A program made the position numbers and the translations under genes. The notes under the pieces were generated by a model. The model did no database searches. It was not told the DNA's origin and saw only the letters and a list, made by a program, of their open reading frames with translations. This document shows positions 32,914-41,488 of a stretch of DNA of 64,000 nt, piece after piece. Position 1 is the stretch's first letter, and every line of letters begins with the position of its first letter. This DNA is from Austwickia chelonae NBRC 105200 (GTDB lineage Bacteria > Actinomycetota > Actinomycetes > Actinomycetales > Dermatophilaceae), in the NCBI RefSeq assembly GCF_000298175.1, contig NZ_BAGZ01000005.1, positions 62,001 to 126,000 on the forward strand. Reading direction: 5' to 3'.

Positions 32914-33677
32914 CAGGAGTTCGCCGCCATGTACCGGTCGTAGCCGTTCTCCTCGAGCTGGTCGGCGAGTTCGGGGCCGCCTTCTTCGACGATGCGGCCG
33001 CCGGCGAAGACGTGGACGTAATCGGGTTTGATGTACCGCAGGATGCGGGTGTAGTGGGTGATGAGGAGAACGCCGAGGTCGTTGGCTGTTTTGGCGCGGT
33101 TGACGCCTTCGGAGACGATGCGGAGGGCGTCGACGTCGAGTCCGGAGTCTGTTTCGTCGAGGACGGCCATCTTGGGTTTGAGGAGTTCCAGTTGGAGGAT
33201 CTCGTGGCGTTTCTTCTCTCCGCCGGAGAATCCTGCGTTGACGTCGCGTTCGGCGAAGGCCGGGTCCATCTTGAGGTCGGCCATGGCTGATTTCACGTCT
33301 TTGACCCAGGTGCGCAGTTTCGGTGCTTCGCCGTCGATTGCGGTCTTGGCGGTGCGGAGGAAGTTCGATACTGAGACTCCGGGGACCTCCACGGGGTATT
33401 GCATGGCGAGGAAGAGTCCTGCGCGGGCGCGTTCGTCGACGCTCATGGCGAGGATGTCTTCGCCGTCGAGGGTGGCGGTTCCTGAGGTGACGGTGTATTT
33501 GGGGTGGCCGGCGATGCTGTAGGCCAGGGTTGATTTCCCTGATCCGTTGGGGCCCATGATGGCGTGGGTCTCTCCGGATCGGATGGTCAGGTTGACGCCA
33601 CGGAGGATCTCCTTGGCGCCGGTGTCGGTCTCCACGCTGACGTGCAGGTCGCGGATTTCGAGGGTGGACACGTCCAT
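32913..33677 (-). CDS. sufC: SUF complex ATPase SufC
   Basis: ABC-type ATPase of the SufBCD scaffold, 254 residues. Walker [20 protein letters not shown], the family-specific [20 protein letters not shown], the signature [11 protein letters not shown] and the Walker B / H-loop regions ([30 protein letters not shown]) are complete. The gene follows the Rieske ferredoxin after 34 bases, the largest gap within the operon. Confidence 0.97.
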   Translation of the reverse strand: MDVSTLEIRDLHVSVETDTGAKEILRGVNLTIRSGETHAIMGPNGSGKSTLAYSIAGHPKYTVTSGTATLDGEDILAMSVDERARAGLFLAMQYPVEVPGVSVSNFLRTAKTAIDGEAPKLRTWVKDVKSAMADLKMDPAFAERDVNAGFSGGEKKRHEILQLELLKPKMAVLDETDSGLDVDALRIVSEGVNRAKTANDLGVLLITHYTRILRYIKPDYVHVFAGGRIVEEGGPELADQLEENGYDRYMAANS

Positions 33678-33711
33678 TACTCCTTGTGGTCAGGCTGCGG
33701 GGTGGGACCGC

Positions 33712-34044
33712 TCAGATGTTGGTGGGTGTGGAGACGTCGACGAAGATGTCGTCGCCTTCCAGCCGCACGGGATAGACGAGGATGGCCGCGGTTGCTGGCG
33801 GGCTTTGCGGTTCTCCGGTTCTCAGGTCGAAGGCGGACCCGTGCAGCCAGCATTCGATGCAGTTGCCGTCGACTTCTCCTTCGGAGAGGCTGACGCTGCC
33901 GTGGCTGCATTCGTCTTCGACCGCGTGGATGGTGCCTTCTTCGTCGCGGACGATGGCGATGGCGCTGCGGGCGCCGTCGAGGTCGACTTTGAGCGCGCCG
34001 CTGTCCGGGATGTCGGTGGTGCGGCAGGCGTGTTGGAAGCTCAT
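33712..34044 (-). CDS. Rieske-type ferredoxin within the SUF operon
   Basis: A 110-residue soluble Rieske [2Fe-2S] protein, often annotated as a dioxygenase ferredoxin subunit. Ligands are Cys46 and His48 (ECSHGSV) and Cys65 and His68 (CWLHGS). It has no signal or anchor and no oxygenase partner nearby. Its place between sufD and sufC is conserved in actinobacteria and suggests electron transfer during Fe-S assembly. Its ATG overlaps the sufD stop by four bases. Confidence 0.92.
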   Translation of the reverse strand: MSFQHACRTTDIPDSGALKVDLDGARSAIAIVRDEEGTIHAVEDECSHGSVSLSEGEVDGNCIECWLHGSAFDLRTGEPQSPPATAAILVYPVRLEGDDIFVDVSTPTNI

Positions 34045-35237
34045 GATCCGGCCTTGGCGAGTTCGTCGTCGACGGCGGACATCAGGTGTTCACTGATTTC
34101 TGGGATACCGATCTTCTGGACGATTTCTCCGAAGAAGGCTCGTACGACGAGTTTGCGGGCCTCTGCTTCGGGGATTCCTCTGGCCATGAGGTAGAAGAGC
34201 TGTTCGTCGTCGAAGCGGCCGGTGGCGCTGGCGTGTCCTGCGCCGACGATCTCGCCGGTCTCGATCTCCAGGTTGGGTACGGAATCCGCGCGGGCTCCGT
34301 CGGTGAGGACGAGGTTGCGGTTGAGTTCGTAGGTGTCGGTGCCTTCGGCTGCTGCGCGGATCAGGACGTCTCCGACCCAGACGGTGTGGGCGGTCTCGCC
34401 TTGGAGTGCGCCTTTGTAGACGACGTTGCTGGTGCAGCGCGGGACGGAGTGGTCGACGAAGAGTCGGTGTTCGATGTGTTGGCTGTCGTCGGCGAAGTAG
34501 ACGCCGAGTCCTTCGAAGGTGCCGCCGGGGCCGGTGTATCGGGCGTTGGTGCCTTGGCGGACGAGGTTCCCGCCGAGGGTGGCGGTGATGTGGCGGACGG
34601 TGGCGTCGCGGCCGAGGAGGACGTCGTGTTCGCTGAGGTGGACGGTGTCCTCGTCCCATTCGTGGATGGTGACGATGGTCAGCTGTGCTCCGTCCTGGGC
34701 GACGACTTCGACCCGGTCGGTGAGGGTGGCTCTACCGGTGAAGTGCAGGACGACGGTGCCGGTGCTGAAGGGCTCGGCGTGGATGACGGTGTGTCCCGCG
34801 GTGGGCCCGGTGGTGCCCTTTCCTTCTTGACGGAGGTAGAAGGGTTCGGTGAGTTCGGTCTCCGTGGGAAGGGTGAGGAGGGTGACTTGGTCGCAGGATT
34901 CTTCGGCGAGTGCTGCGGCGCGGTCGGCGGGGAGGCCTGCGGTGGCGCGGGTGCGGGCGTCTTCGCGGGTGGTGGTTTCGTGGCGTACTCGCTGGTCGCC
35001 GTGGGTGGTGGGTGCCGGGTGGGGTGTGGGTGTGGTGGTGAGGAGTCCGCGGAGTCGGTCGAGGGGGGTGAAGCGCCATTCTTCTTCGCGTCCGTGGGGT
35101 ACGGCGAAGTCGTCGGGGTTGTAGGAGGTGGTGCGGTCGGCTCGGGATTGTTCGGGGACGGCGTGTCCGTCGTGCTGGTGGGCGGGTGCGACGTTCGGGG
35201 TGGTCGTCGCGGTTTCGGCGGTGGTCTCGATCGGCAT
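34041..35237 (-). CDS. sufD: SUF scaffold subunit SufD
   Basis: A 398-residue beta-helix partner of SufB in the SufBC2D scaffold. YFADDSQHIEHRLFVDHSVP, SNVVYKGALQGETAHTVW, EIVGAGHASATGRFDDEQLF and MARGIPEAEARKLVVRAFF are characteristic. The start is the ATG sharing one base with the sufB stop; the open frame continuing upstream is a shadow of sufB. The N-terminal 90 residues are Thr/Ala-rich and less conserved. The coding strand is extremely C-rich. Confidence 0.95.
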   Translation of the reverse strand: MPIETTAETATTTPNVAPAHQHDGHAVPEQSRADRTTSYNPDDFAVPHGREEEWRFTPLDRLRGLLTTTPTPHPAPTTHGDQRVRHETTTREDARTRATAGLPADRAAALAEESCDQVTLLTLPTETELTEPFYLRQEGKGTTGPTAGHTVIHAEPFSTGTVVLHFTGRATLTDRVEVVAQDGAQLTIVTIHEWDEDTVHLSEHDVLLGRDATVRHITATLGGNLVRQGTNARYTGPGGTFEGLGVYFADDSQHIEHRLFVDHSVPRCTSNVVYKGALQGETAHTVWVGDVLIRAAAEGTDTYELNRNLVLTDGARADSVPNLEIETGEIVGAGHASATGRFDDEQLFYLMARGIPEAEARKLVVRAFFGEIVQKIGIPEISEHLMSAVDDELAKAGS

Positions 35238-36652
35238 CAGCCGACGGCTCCTTCCATCTGCAGCTCGATGAGGCGGTTGAGTTCGAGCGCGTATTCCATG
35301 GGTAGTTCGCGTGCGATGGGTTCGACGAAGCCGCGCACGATCATGGCCATGGCTTCTTCTTCGGTCATGCCGCGGGACATGAGGTAGAAGAGTTGGTCGT
35401 CGCTGACTTTGGAGACGGTGGCTTCGTGGCCCATTTGGACGTCGTCCTCGCGGACGTCGACGTAGGGGTAGGTGTCGGAGCGGCTGATGTTGTCGACGAG
35501 GAGTGCGTCGCATCGGACGGTGCTTCTGGAGCCTTGTGCGCCGTCGAGGATCTGGATGAGTCCTCGGTAGCTGGTGCGTCCGCCGCCTCGGGCTACTGAT
35601 TTGGAGACGATGGAGCTGGAGGTGTGGGGGGCGGCGTGGACCATTTTGGCGCCGGCGTCCTGGTGCTGGTCTTCGCCGGCGAAGGCGATGGAGAGGGTTT
35701 CGCCTTTGGCGTGTTCGCCCAGGAGGAAGACGGCGGGGTATTTCATGGTGACTTTGGATCCGATGTTGCCGTCGATCCATTCCATGGTGGCCCCGGCGTC
35801 GCAGGTGGCTCGTTTGGTGACGAGGTTGAAGACGTTGTTGGACCAGTTCTGGATGGTGGTGTAGCGGACGCGGGCGTTCTTCTTGACGATGATCTCGACG
35901 ACGGCGGAGTGCAGGGAGTCGGATTTGTAGATGGGGGCGGTGCAGCCTTCGACGTAGTGCACGTAGGAGCCTTCGTCCGCGATGATCAGGGTGCGTTCGA
36001 ACTGGCCCATGTTCTCGGTGTTGATGCGGAAATAGGCTTGGAGGGGGATGTCGACGTGGACGCCCGGGGGGACGTAGATGAAGGAGCCGCCGGACCAGAC
36101 TGCGGTGTTGAGGGCGGCGAATTTGTTGTCGCCGGGGGGGATGACGGTGCCGAAATATTCTTTGAAGAGCTCTTCGTGTTCGCGTAGTCCGGTGTCGGTA
36201 TCGACGAAGATGACACCTTTTTCTTCGAGGTCTTCGCGGATCTGGTGGTAGACGACCTCGGATTCGTACTGGGCTGCGACGCCGGCGATGAGGCGTTGTT
36301 TCTCGGCTTCGGGGATGCCCAGTTTGTCGTAGGTGGCTTTGATGTCTTCGGGGAGCTCTTCCCAGGTGGTGGCTTGTTTCTCCGTGGATTTCACGAAGTA
36401 CTTGATGTTCTGGAAGTCGATGCCGGTGAGGTCGCTCCCCCAGCTGGGCATGGGTTTCTTGTCGAAGAGCCGCAGGGACTTGAGTCGGAGTTTGGTCATC
36501 CACTCCGGTTCGTTCTTGCGCTGGGAGATGTCGGTGACGACGTCGGTGTTCAGGCCTCGGCGGGCGGAGGCGCCAGCGACATCGCTGTCGGCCCAGCCGT
36601 ATTCGTATCGGCCTAAATCTTTCAAGCCCGGGTTGAGCTCGTCGATGCTCAT
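35237..36652 (-). CDS. sufB: SUF scaffold subunit SufB
   Basis: Main scaffold for Fe-S cluster building, 471 residues. [20 protein letters not shown] begins the protein; [38 protein letters not shown] with the conserved Cys, and [20 protein letters not shown] are hallmarks. The ATG overlaps the sufR stop by four bases. No intein is present, unlike mycobacterial SufB. Upstream open frame in sufR is a shadow. Confidence 0.97.
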   Translation of the reverse strand: MSIDELNPGLKDLGRYEYGWADSDVAGASARRGLNTDVVTDISQRKNEPEWMTKLRLKSLRLFDKKPMPSWGSDLTGIDFQNIKYFVKSTEKQATTWEELPEDIKATYDKLGIPEAEKQRLIAGVAAQYESEVVYHQIREDLEEKGVIFVDTDTGLREHEELFKEYFGTVIPPGDNKFAALNTAVWSGGSFIYVPPGVHVDIPLQAYFRINTENMGQFERTLIIADEGSYVHYVEGCTAPIYKSDSLHSAVVEIIVKKNARVRYTTIQNWSNNVFNLVTKRATCDAGATMEWIDGNIGSKVTMKYPAVFLLGEHAKGETLSIAFAGEDQHQDAGAKMVHAAPHTSSSIVSKSVARGGGRTSYRGLIQILDGAQGSRSTVRCDALLVDNISRSDTYPYVDVREDDVQMGHEATVSKVSDDQLFYLMSRGMTEEEAMAMIVRGFVEPIARELPMEYALELNRLIELQMEGAVG

Positions 36653-37434
36653 CCTTCGCTCCTCTCGGTCTTTTCTTCGTCGCCACTCTGGCGGGGTTGG
36701 TGGGCGGCGGTCGTTTCGGTGGTGCCTGCCGGGATGTAGGTGGTGCAGGCGTGTCCTCCGCAGGCCAAGGTGGCGAGTCGTTGGACATGGACGCCCAGCA
36801 GACGGGCGAAGGCTTCGGTTTCGGCTTCGCAGAATTGGGGGAATTCTGCGGCGACCTGCTGAACGGGACAGTGTCCTTGGCAGAGCTGGAGGCCGAGGGT
36901 GCTGCTGGCCGGGCAGTTGGTGCCGGTGCTGTGGCCGATCGGGCGGGCGGTCGCGGCGAAGCCGTCGGCGGAGAGAGCCGCGGCGAGGGCTTCGGTGCGG
37001 CGGGTGATGTCCGGTCCTGCTGCGGAGATGGTGGGCCCGTAGCGTTCTTCGAGGTTCGCGATGCGACGGCGGGCGAAGAGGGTGATGGCTTGGGGGCCGG
37101 CTTGTTCGGCGAGGAAGCGGAGTGCCTGGGTGGCGACGTGGTCGTATTCGGTGGTGAGTCCGGCTTGGCTGACGTCGCCGGCGACGTAGGTGCGGGCGGG
37201 TCGTCCTGGTCCTCGACGGGTTTCGAGGGCGGGTGCCAGGCGGATCTGTCCGGCGTCCTCGAGGGTGTCCAGGTGTCGGCGGACGCCGGCAGGGGTGAGG
37301 CCGAGTTCTTCGGCGAGGGTTCCCGCGGTCACGGGGCCGTGCTCCACTACCGCACGCAGGACCTTCTCGCGGGTGCGTGCGTCCTGGTGGCGGACGCGTG
37401 TGGCGTCTCCACCGTGGAGCGGGGCGAAAAACAC
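36649..37434 (-). CDS. sufR: SUF operon regulator SufR
   Basis: A 261-residue winged-helix repressor. The DNA-binding part is [20 protein letters not shown] with [20 protein letters not shown]. The C-terminal domain has cysteines in [20 protein letters not shown] and [15 protein letters not shown], which bind the [Fe-S] cluster that senses cluster status. It starts with GTG and leads the operon it presumably controls. A TAAGGT -10 seven bases upstream means leaderless translation and places any operator over or near the start codon. Confidence 0.9.
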   Translation of the reverse strand: MFFAPLHGGDATRVRHQDARTREKVLRAVVEHGPVTAGTLAEELGLTPAGVRRHLDTLEDAGQIRLAPALETRRGPGRPARTYVAGDVSQAGLTTEYDHVATQALRFLAEQAGPQAITLFARRRIANLEERYGPTISAAGPDITRRTEALAAALSADGFAATARPIGHSTGTNCPASSTLGLQLCQGHCPVQQVAAEFPQFCEAETEAFARLLGVHVQRLATLACGGHACTTYIPAGTTETTAAHQPRQSGDEEKTERSEG

Positions 37435-37441
37435 AACACAA

Positions 37442-37447
37442 ACCTTA
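37442..37447 (-). promoter_or_regulatory. -10 hexamer TAAGGT of the SUF operon
   Basis: On the minus strand TAAGGT is followed by seven bases and the sufR GTG. The divergent ABC gene has a similar element 115 bases away. A repeat-like TTGTGTTGTG lies at the start site and could be contacted by SufR. Confidence 0.5.
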
Positions 37448-37562
37448 CCTAATTATTCGGGTGCTTGGTCACCCGCTCGTGGCCGGCAGGGATTCGCGGT
37501 GACAGATCGTTGTTTCCGTAGTTGCCCTGGTGGTGGCGGGCCTGTCGGGACGCTCTCGCACC

Positions 37563-37568
37563 TAGACT
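37563..37568 (+). promoter_or_regulatory. -10 hexamer TAGACT, leaderless ABC gene
   Basis: TAGACT lies seven bases before GTG 37576 with no ribosome site. It fixes the start of the ABC ATPase. Confidence 0.5.
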
Positions 37569-37575
37569 TCGGGGC

Positions 37576-38283
37576 GTGTCCGTTGTGATCGCCGAAAAAC
37601 TTTGCAAGCGTTTTGGTTCCACCGTCGCGGTGGAGGGAATGAGCTGGTCCGCCCAGCGGGGCGAGGTCACTGTGGTTCTGGGGTCGAATGGTGCGGGGAA
37701 GACCACCACGATGGAGTGCCTGGAAGGACTGATCCGTCCGGATGCTGGACGGGTCGAGGTCCTGGGTGTCGACCCCTGGCGAGCGTCGGCGGCTCATCGG
37801 GCTCGAGTGGGCGTGATGTTGCAGGACGGGGGGCTGCCGAATGGTGCCCGACCGGTAGCTGTGTTGGCGCATCTTGCACGGTTTTACGAGCGGCCCGTCC
37901 CGGTGGAACCCCTGGTTCGACGTCTGGGGATCGACAGGTATGCGCGTACCACTATCCGGAGGCTCTCCGGCGGGCAGCGTCGTCGGGTGGCTTTTGCTGC
38001 GGCGCTGGTCGGGTCACCTGAGGTGGTCTTCCTGGACGAGCCGACGTCCGGGTTGGATCCGCATGCACGTCTCGATGTCTACGAGATCGTCCGGGAGCAT
38101 CGTGATCGTGGGGTGTGCGTGGTGTTGACCACGCATTCCTTCGAGGAGGCCGAGGAGTTGGCGGATCAGGTGGTGGTGGTCCATGGAGGGCGAGCGGTGG
38201 CTCGCGGGCCCCTGAGGCAGGTCTGCGGGGGCTCATCTCTTTCGGAGGCATATTTCGCACTCACCGGAAGGGCTCGTGGATGA
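37576..38283 (+). CDS. ABC transporter ATP-binding protein
   Basis: A 235-residue ATPase of the DrrA/CcmA-like multidrug exporter group. Walker A GSNGAGKTTTMECLEG, signature RLSGGQRRRVAFAAAL, Walker B VVFLDEPTSGLD and switch THSFEEAEELAD are complete. GTG 37576 is selected because of the leaderless -10; upstream frame is unrelated. The stop overlaps the permease ATG (ATGA). The position between SUF and heme A genes is conserved in actinobacteria, but the substrate is unknown. Confidence 0.9.
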   Translation: MSVVIAEKLCKRFGSTVAVEGMSWSAQRGEVTVVLGSNGAGKTTTMECLEGLIRPDAGRVEVLGVDPWRASAAHRARVGVMLQDGGLPNGARPVAVLAHLARFYERPVPVEPLVRRLGIDRYARTTIRRLSGGQRRRVAFAAALVGSPEVVFLDEPTSGLDPHARLDVYEIVREHRDRGVCVVLTTHSFEEAEELADQVVVVHGGRAVARGPLRQVCGGSSLSEAYFALTGRARG

Positions 38284-39086
38284 GTACGTCGACCGGTGGA
38301 GGGGATGTCTCGTCTCGTGGCCAGGACGGTCTGCCCGTCGGAGGCGGTGACGCTGCGGCGCCGGGCAGAAGGGTCCTGGCTCAGGCCGGGTTCGACATGG
38401 TCACCATTCTGAGTAATGGGGAGCAACTTCTGGTATCTGTGGTTCTTCCGGTGTTTGCGCTGGTGGGCTTGGTTTTTTCTCCTTATCCGGATGTGGGTGG
38501 CGGGTCGCGGGTCGAGGTGGTGATGCCCGGCGTGTTGGCATTGGCGTTGCTTTCGTCGGCCTTTACCGGACAGGCCATCGGTACCGGTTTCGATCGGCGT
38601 TATGGGGTCTTGCGGTTGTTGGGGACCACTCCCCTGGGCCGGGACGGTTTCTTGTGTGGGCGGGTGCTGGCGGTGTTGTTCATCCAGGTGGTGCAGTTCG
38701 CGGTGCTGGGAGTGGCTGGCGGGCTCCTGGGGTGGCGGCCTTCTTGGTCGCTGATTCCTGGGCTGGGGGTGTTCTGGGTGTTGGGTACGTCGACTTTTGT
38801 GGCGATGGCGTTGTTGTTGGCCGGGACGTTGCGTGCCGAGGCAGTGCTCGCGTTGGCCAATCTCCTGTGGGTGGTGATGGCCTTCGGCGGAGCTGTCCTG
38901 TTACCGGCCCAGGGGTATCCGCGGGTGTGGTCGGTGTTGGTGGGCTTGTTGCCGCCGGGGGCTCTGGGCGAGGGTCTGCGTGCGGCTGCGGGAGGTTCGG
39001 TCGCGGTTCTGCCGATGCTCGTCCTGGCGTGTTGGGGTGCGGCGCTGGTTGCTGCCACGGTGCGTTTCTTCCGTTGGTCGGACTGA
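38280..39086 (+). CDS. ABC transporter permease
   Basis: A 268-residue membrane protein with about six helices (for example LLVSVVLPVFALVGLVF and VLAVLFIQVVQFAVLGVAGG), an ABC-2 type permease. It couples to the ATPase encoded just upstream through a four-base overlap. The RRYGVLRLLGTTPLGRDGFL loop is typical for the coupling region. The + strand is markedly G-rich, so codons end in G. Substrate is not predictable; a link to cytochrome oxidase assembly is only positional. Confidence 0.88.
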   Translation: MSTSTGGGDVSSRGQDGLPVGGGDAAAPGRRVLAQAGFDMVTILSNGEQLLVSVVLPVFALVGLVFSPYPDVGGGSRVEVVMPGVLALALLSSAFTGQAIGTGFDRRYGVLRLLGTTPLGRDGFLCGRVLAVLFIQVVQFAVLGVAGGLLGWRPSWSLIPGLGVFWVLGTSTFVAMALLLAGTLRAEAVLALANLLWVVMAFGGAVLLPAQGYPRVWSVLVGLLPPGALGEGLRAAAGGSVAVLPMLVLACWGAALVAATVRFFRWSD

Positions 39087-39179
39087 TCGCGGCCCGGGGG
39101 GGTGAGGCTGCGTTGAGTGACATGCGGACCGGTCGGCGACCCGTCGTTGCGGTGAGGCCTTCGGTCCCTCTCCGGAACG

Positions 39180-39185
39180 TACGAT
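39180..39185 (+). promoter_or_regulatory. -10 hexamer TACGAT before ctaA
   Basis: TACGAT is seven bases before the in-frame GTG at 39193, suggesting a leaderless start there instead of at ATG 39184, which overlaps the hexamer. Confidence 0.4.
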
Positions 39186-40188
39186 GACGCCCGTGACCTC
39201 CGACGTATCCCCTGCCCGGCAGACCGACCCCTTTCGGTTGCGGGCGGCACTGATCGCCAATCTTGTCCTCCAAGGCACGATCATCGTCTCCGGTGGGTTG
39301 GTCCGGTTGACCGGGTCGGGGCTGGGTTGCCCGACGTGGCCGGAGTGCACGCCCGGATCGTTCACCCCGGTGGCCAAGCAGGCCGAGGGGTGGCATGTGT
39401 ATGTCGAATTCGGTAACCGGTTGATGACTTTCGTGCTGACTGCGGCGGCCGTCTGGGTGGTGGTGGCAGCTCATCGTCATGGGCGGGCGGTGGGTGGCCC
39501 GGAAAGTCGCCGTTTCAGGACGTGGGCGTGGGTGCCGTTGGCCGGGATCTTCGGTCAGGCCGTCGTCGGCGGAGTCATCGTGTTGACCAAACTCGATCCG
39601 CGGACAGTGTCTCCACACTTTCTGTTGTCGGTGGCCTTGGTCGCCTACTCGGCATGGCTCCTGGCCTACTACGACAAGGGGTGCCATCCCAGCAGAGCGG
39701 TGACCAGCACACTGATGCGTCGGCTGGTCGTGGTCGTGGTTTCGTCCTTTGTGCTGGTGGTCGTTCTGGGTACTGCGGTCACCGGGTCGGGCCCGCATTC
39801 CGGGGACGCGGTGGAGAACGTCCGTTTCGGTTTCGACCCGTTGCTGACTTCTCGTCTGCACGCCTTGTCGGTCTGGGTGTTCACGGCGGGGGCCCTCGCC
39901 CTGGTCCTGATCTCCCGTCGTGAGTCACGTGATTCAGACCGTCCGGGTGAGTGCCCTCAGGAAGTGCCGCGGTGGTGGACGCTGACCCTGCTGTTGGTGC
40001 TGTGCGAAGGTGCTGTCGGTTATCTGCAGTACTTCACCGGGCTTCCGGTCGTCCTGGTGGCCTTCCACATGGGCCTGTCCGCAGTCTTGACCGCTGTGGT
40101 CACCTTCGCGGTGATGGCGGGCCGCGCCCCTGCCGCTGAGAGTGTCGCGGTCGAGGTCTGCGACCAGTCGCGAGCGCGGTCGGTGTGA
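39184..40188 (+). CDS. ctaA: Heme A synthase
   Basis: COX15/CtaA membrane enzyme that oxidises the heme O methyl group to the formyl of heme A for aa3-type oxidase. About eight helices; VRLTGSGLGCPTWPECTPG carries the conserved loop cysteine pair, and heme-ligating histidines lie in FGNRLMTF-adjacent, RTVSPHFLLS, SRLHALSVW and VAFHMGLSA segments. 334 residues from ATG 39184, or 331 from GTG 39193, which the -10 position favours. It converges on ctaB. Confidence 0.94.
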   Translation: MTPVTSDVSPARQTDPFRLRAALIANLVLQGTIIVSGGLVRLTGSGLGCPTWPECTPGSFTPVAKQAEGWHVYVEFGNRLMTFVLTAAAVWVVVAAHRHGRAVGGPESRRFRTWAWVPLAGIFGQAVVGGVIVLTKLDPRTVSPHFLLSVALVAYSAWLLAYYDKGCHPSRAVTSTLMRRLVVVVVSSFVLVVVLGTAVTGSGPHSGDAVENVRFGFDPLLTSRLHALSVWVFTAGALALVLISRRESRDSDRPGECPQEVPRWWTLTLLLVLCEGAVGYLQYFTGLPVVLVAFHMGLSAVLTAVVTFAVMAGRAPAAESVAVEVCDQSRARSV

Positions 40189-40241
40189 TCCGTGGTGGCC
40201 GGTCGCGGGCGTGGTGGGTGGCCGGGTCGGTTTTTCGTCTG

Positions 40242-41216
40242 TCAGGTCAGCGCGGTGAGTGGTAGGTGGACGAGGGGGTCGATGGCTACCGCGATGAAGA
40301 GCACCGTCAGGTAGCTGATCGAGTAGTGGAAGAGTCGCATCGGTTTCAGTGAGGCCAGGGAGTCGTTCGCCGGGTTCTTGGCGCGTGAGTGCAGTCGGTG
40401 GGCTTCGACGAGGAAGACGATGCCGGAGAGTGCTGCGGTCAGGGTGTAGATCCATCCCATGGGTGCTACGGGGATGAGGGTCAGGGATGTGGTGACGGTG
40501 GCCCAGGAGTAGATCACGATCTGGTGTGCGACGTGGAGGTCTTGGGCTACGACGGGGAGCATGGGTACGCCGGCTGCGGCGTAGTCGTCTTTGAAGCGCA
40601 TCGACAGGGGCCAGTAGTGCGGTGGTGTCCAGAAGAAGACCACGAGGAAGAGGATCACTGGTGTCCAGGTGAGGCTGTCGGTGACGGCTGACCAGCCGAT
40701 GAGGACTGGCATGCAGCCTGCGGCGCCGCCCCAGACGATGTTCTGGGAGGTTCGTCTTTTCAGGAGCACCGTGTAGAAGCCGACGTAGAGGAAGATCGCG
40801 GCGAGGGACAGCCAGGCGGACAGCCAGTTCACGCAGAGGCCCAGGATTGCTACCGAGGCGAGGCCCACGAGGATGCCCAGGGTCAGGGCGCGGCGGGGTG
40901 AGATCGCGCCGGTGACCAGGGGGCGGTTTTCCGTGCGGTGCATCAGTCGGTCGATGTCCCGGTCGAGGTAGCAGTTCAGGATGTTGGCGCTGGCGGCGGA
41001 CAGGGTGCCACCGATCAGGGTTGCTGCGATCAGCCAGGGTGAGGGGATTCCTCGTTGGGCGAGGAACATCACGGGGAAGGTGGTGACGAGGAGGAGTTCG
41101 ATGATGCGGGGTTTGACCAGCGACATGTAGTCGCCGAAGGTGGCGGCTGGGGCCGGGCCGGTGGCTTCGTGGTCCTCGGTCGGTGCGCTGTGGCGGCGAG
41201 GGGGCAGCGTGGTCAC
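40242..41216 (-). CDS. ctaB: Protoheme IX farnesyltransferase (heme O synthase)
   Basis: UbiA-type prenyltransferase, 324 residues and about nine helices. The two aspartate motifs are [20 protein letters not shown] and the [20 protein letters not shown] loop. It attaches a farnesyl chain to heme b, making heme O, the substrate of CtaA encoded next to it. GTG start at 41216. A 30-residue polar N-terminal extension precedes [14 protein letters not shown]. The gene is divergent from tkt. Confidence 0.95.
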   Translation of the reverse strand: MTTLPPRRHSAPTEDHEATGPAPAATFGDYMSLVKPRIIELLLVTTFPVMFLAQRGIPSPWLIAATLIGGTLSAASANILNCYLDRDIDRLMHRTENRPLVTGAISPRRALTLGILVGLASVAILGLCVNWLSAWLSLAAIFLYVGFYTVLLKRRTSQNIVWGGAAGCMPVLIGWSAVTDSLTWTPVILFLVVFFWTPPHYWPLSMRFKDDYAAAGVPMLPVVAQDLHVAHQIVIYSWATVTTSLTLIPVAPMGWIYTLTAALSGIVFLVEAHRLHSRAKNPANDSLASLKPMRLFHYSISYLTVLFIAVAIDPLVHLPLTALT

Positions 41217-41488
41217 GGTGTCCTTCGAGTACCGGAGGCGGTCGGCAGCTTTCTCGACGTCTGGTCGTTGTCGGGAAGCTTTTTCCCCATTCTTCCGTTG
41301 AACGAGGTATCGCCAGTCTACGGCGCAGGGGGTGCGCGGGGTGGTGCTCCGAACCCCTGATTTCCAGTGTCTTCAGTGATGGGTACGCTCGAGTGTGGAT
41401 GTTCCGGTCAGTGCTGCCCGGTACGCCGAACAGCGCCGACGAGTGCGCCCGCAGGTCCGCCTGTGATCTCGCCCAGTGAGGAGAACCA

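Noticed and set aside
35238-36788. N-terminal extension of sufD running through sufB
   Set aside because: It is an out-of-frame reading of sufB. The true sufD start is the ATG sharing a base with the sufB stop.
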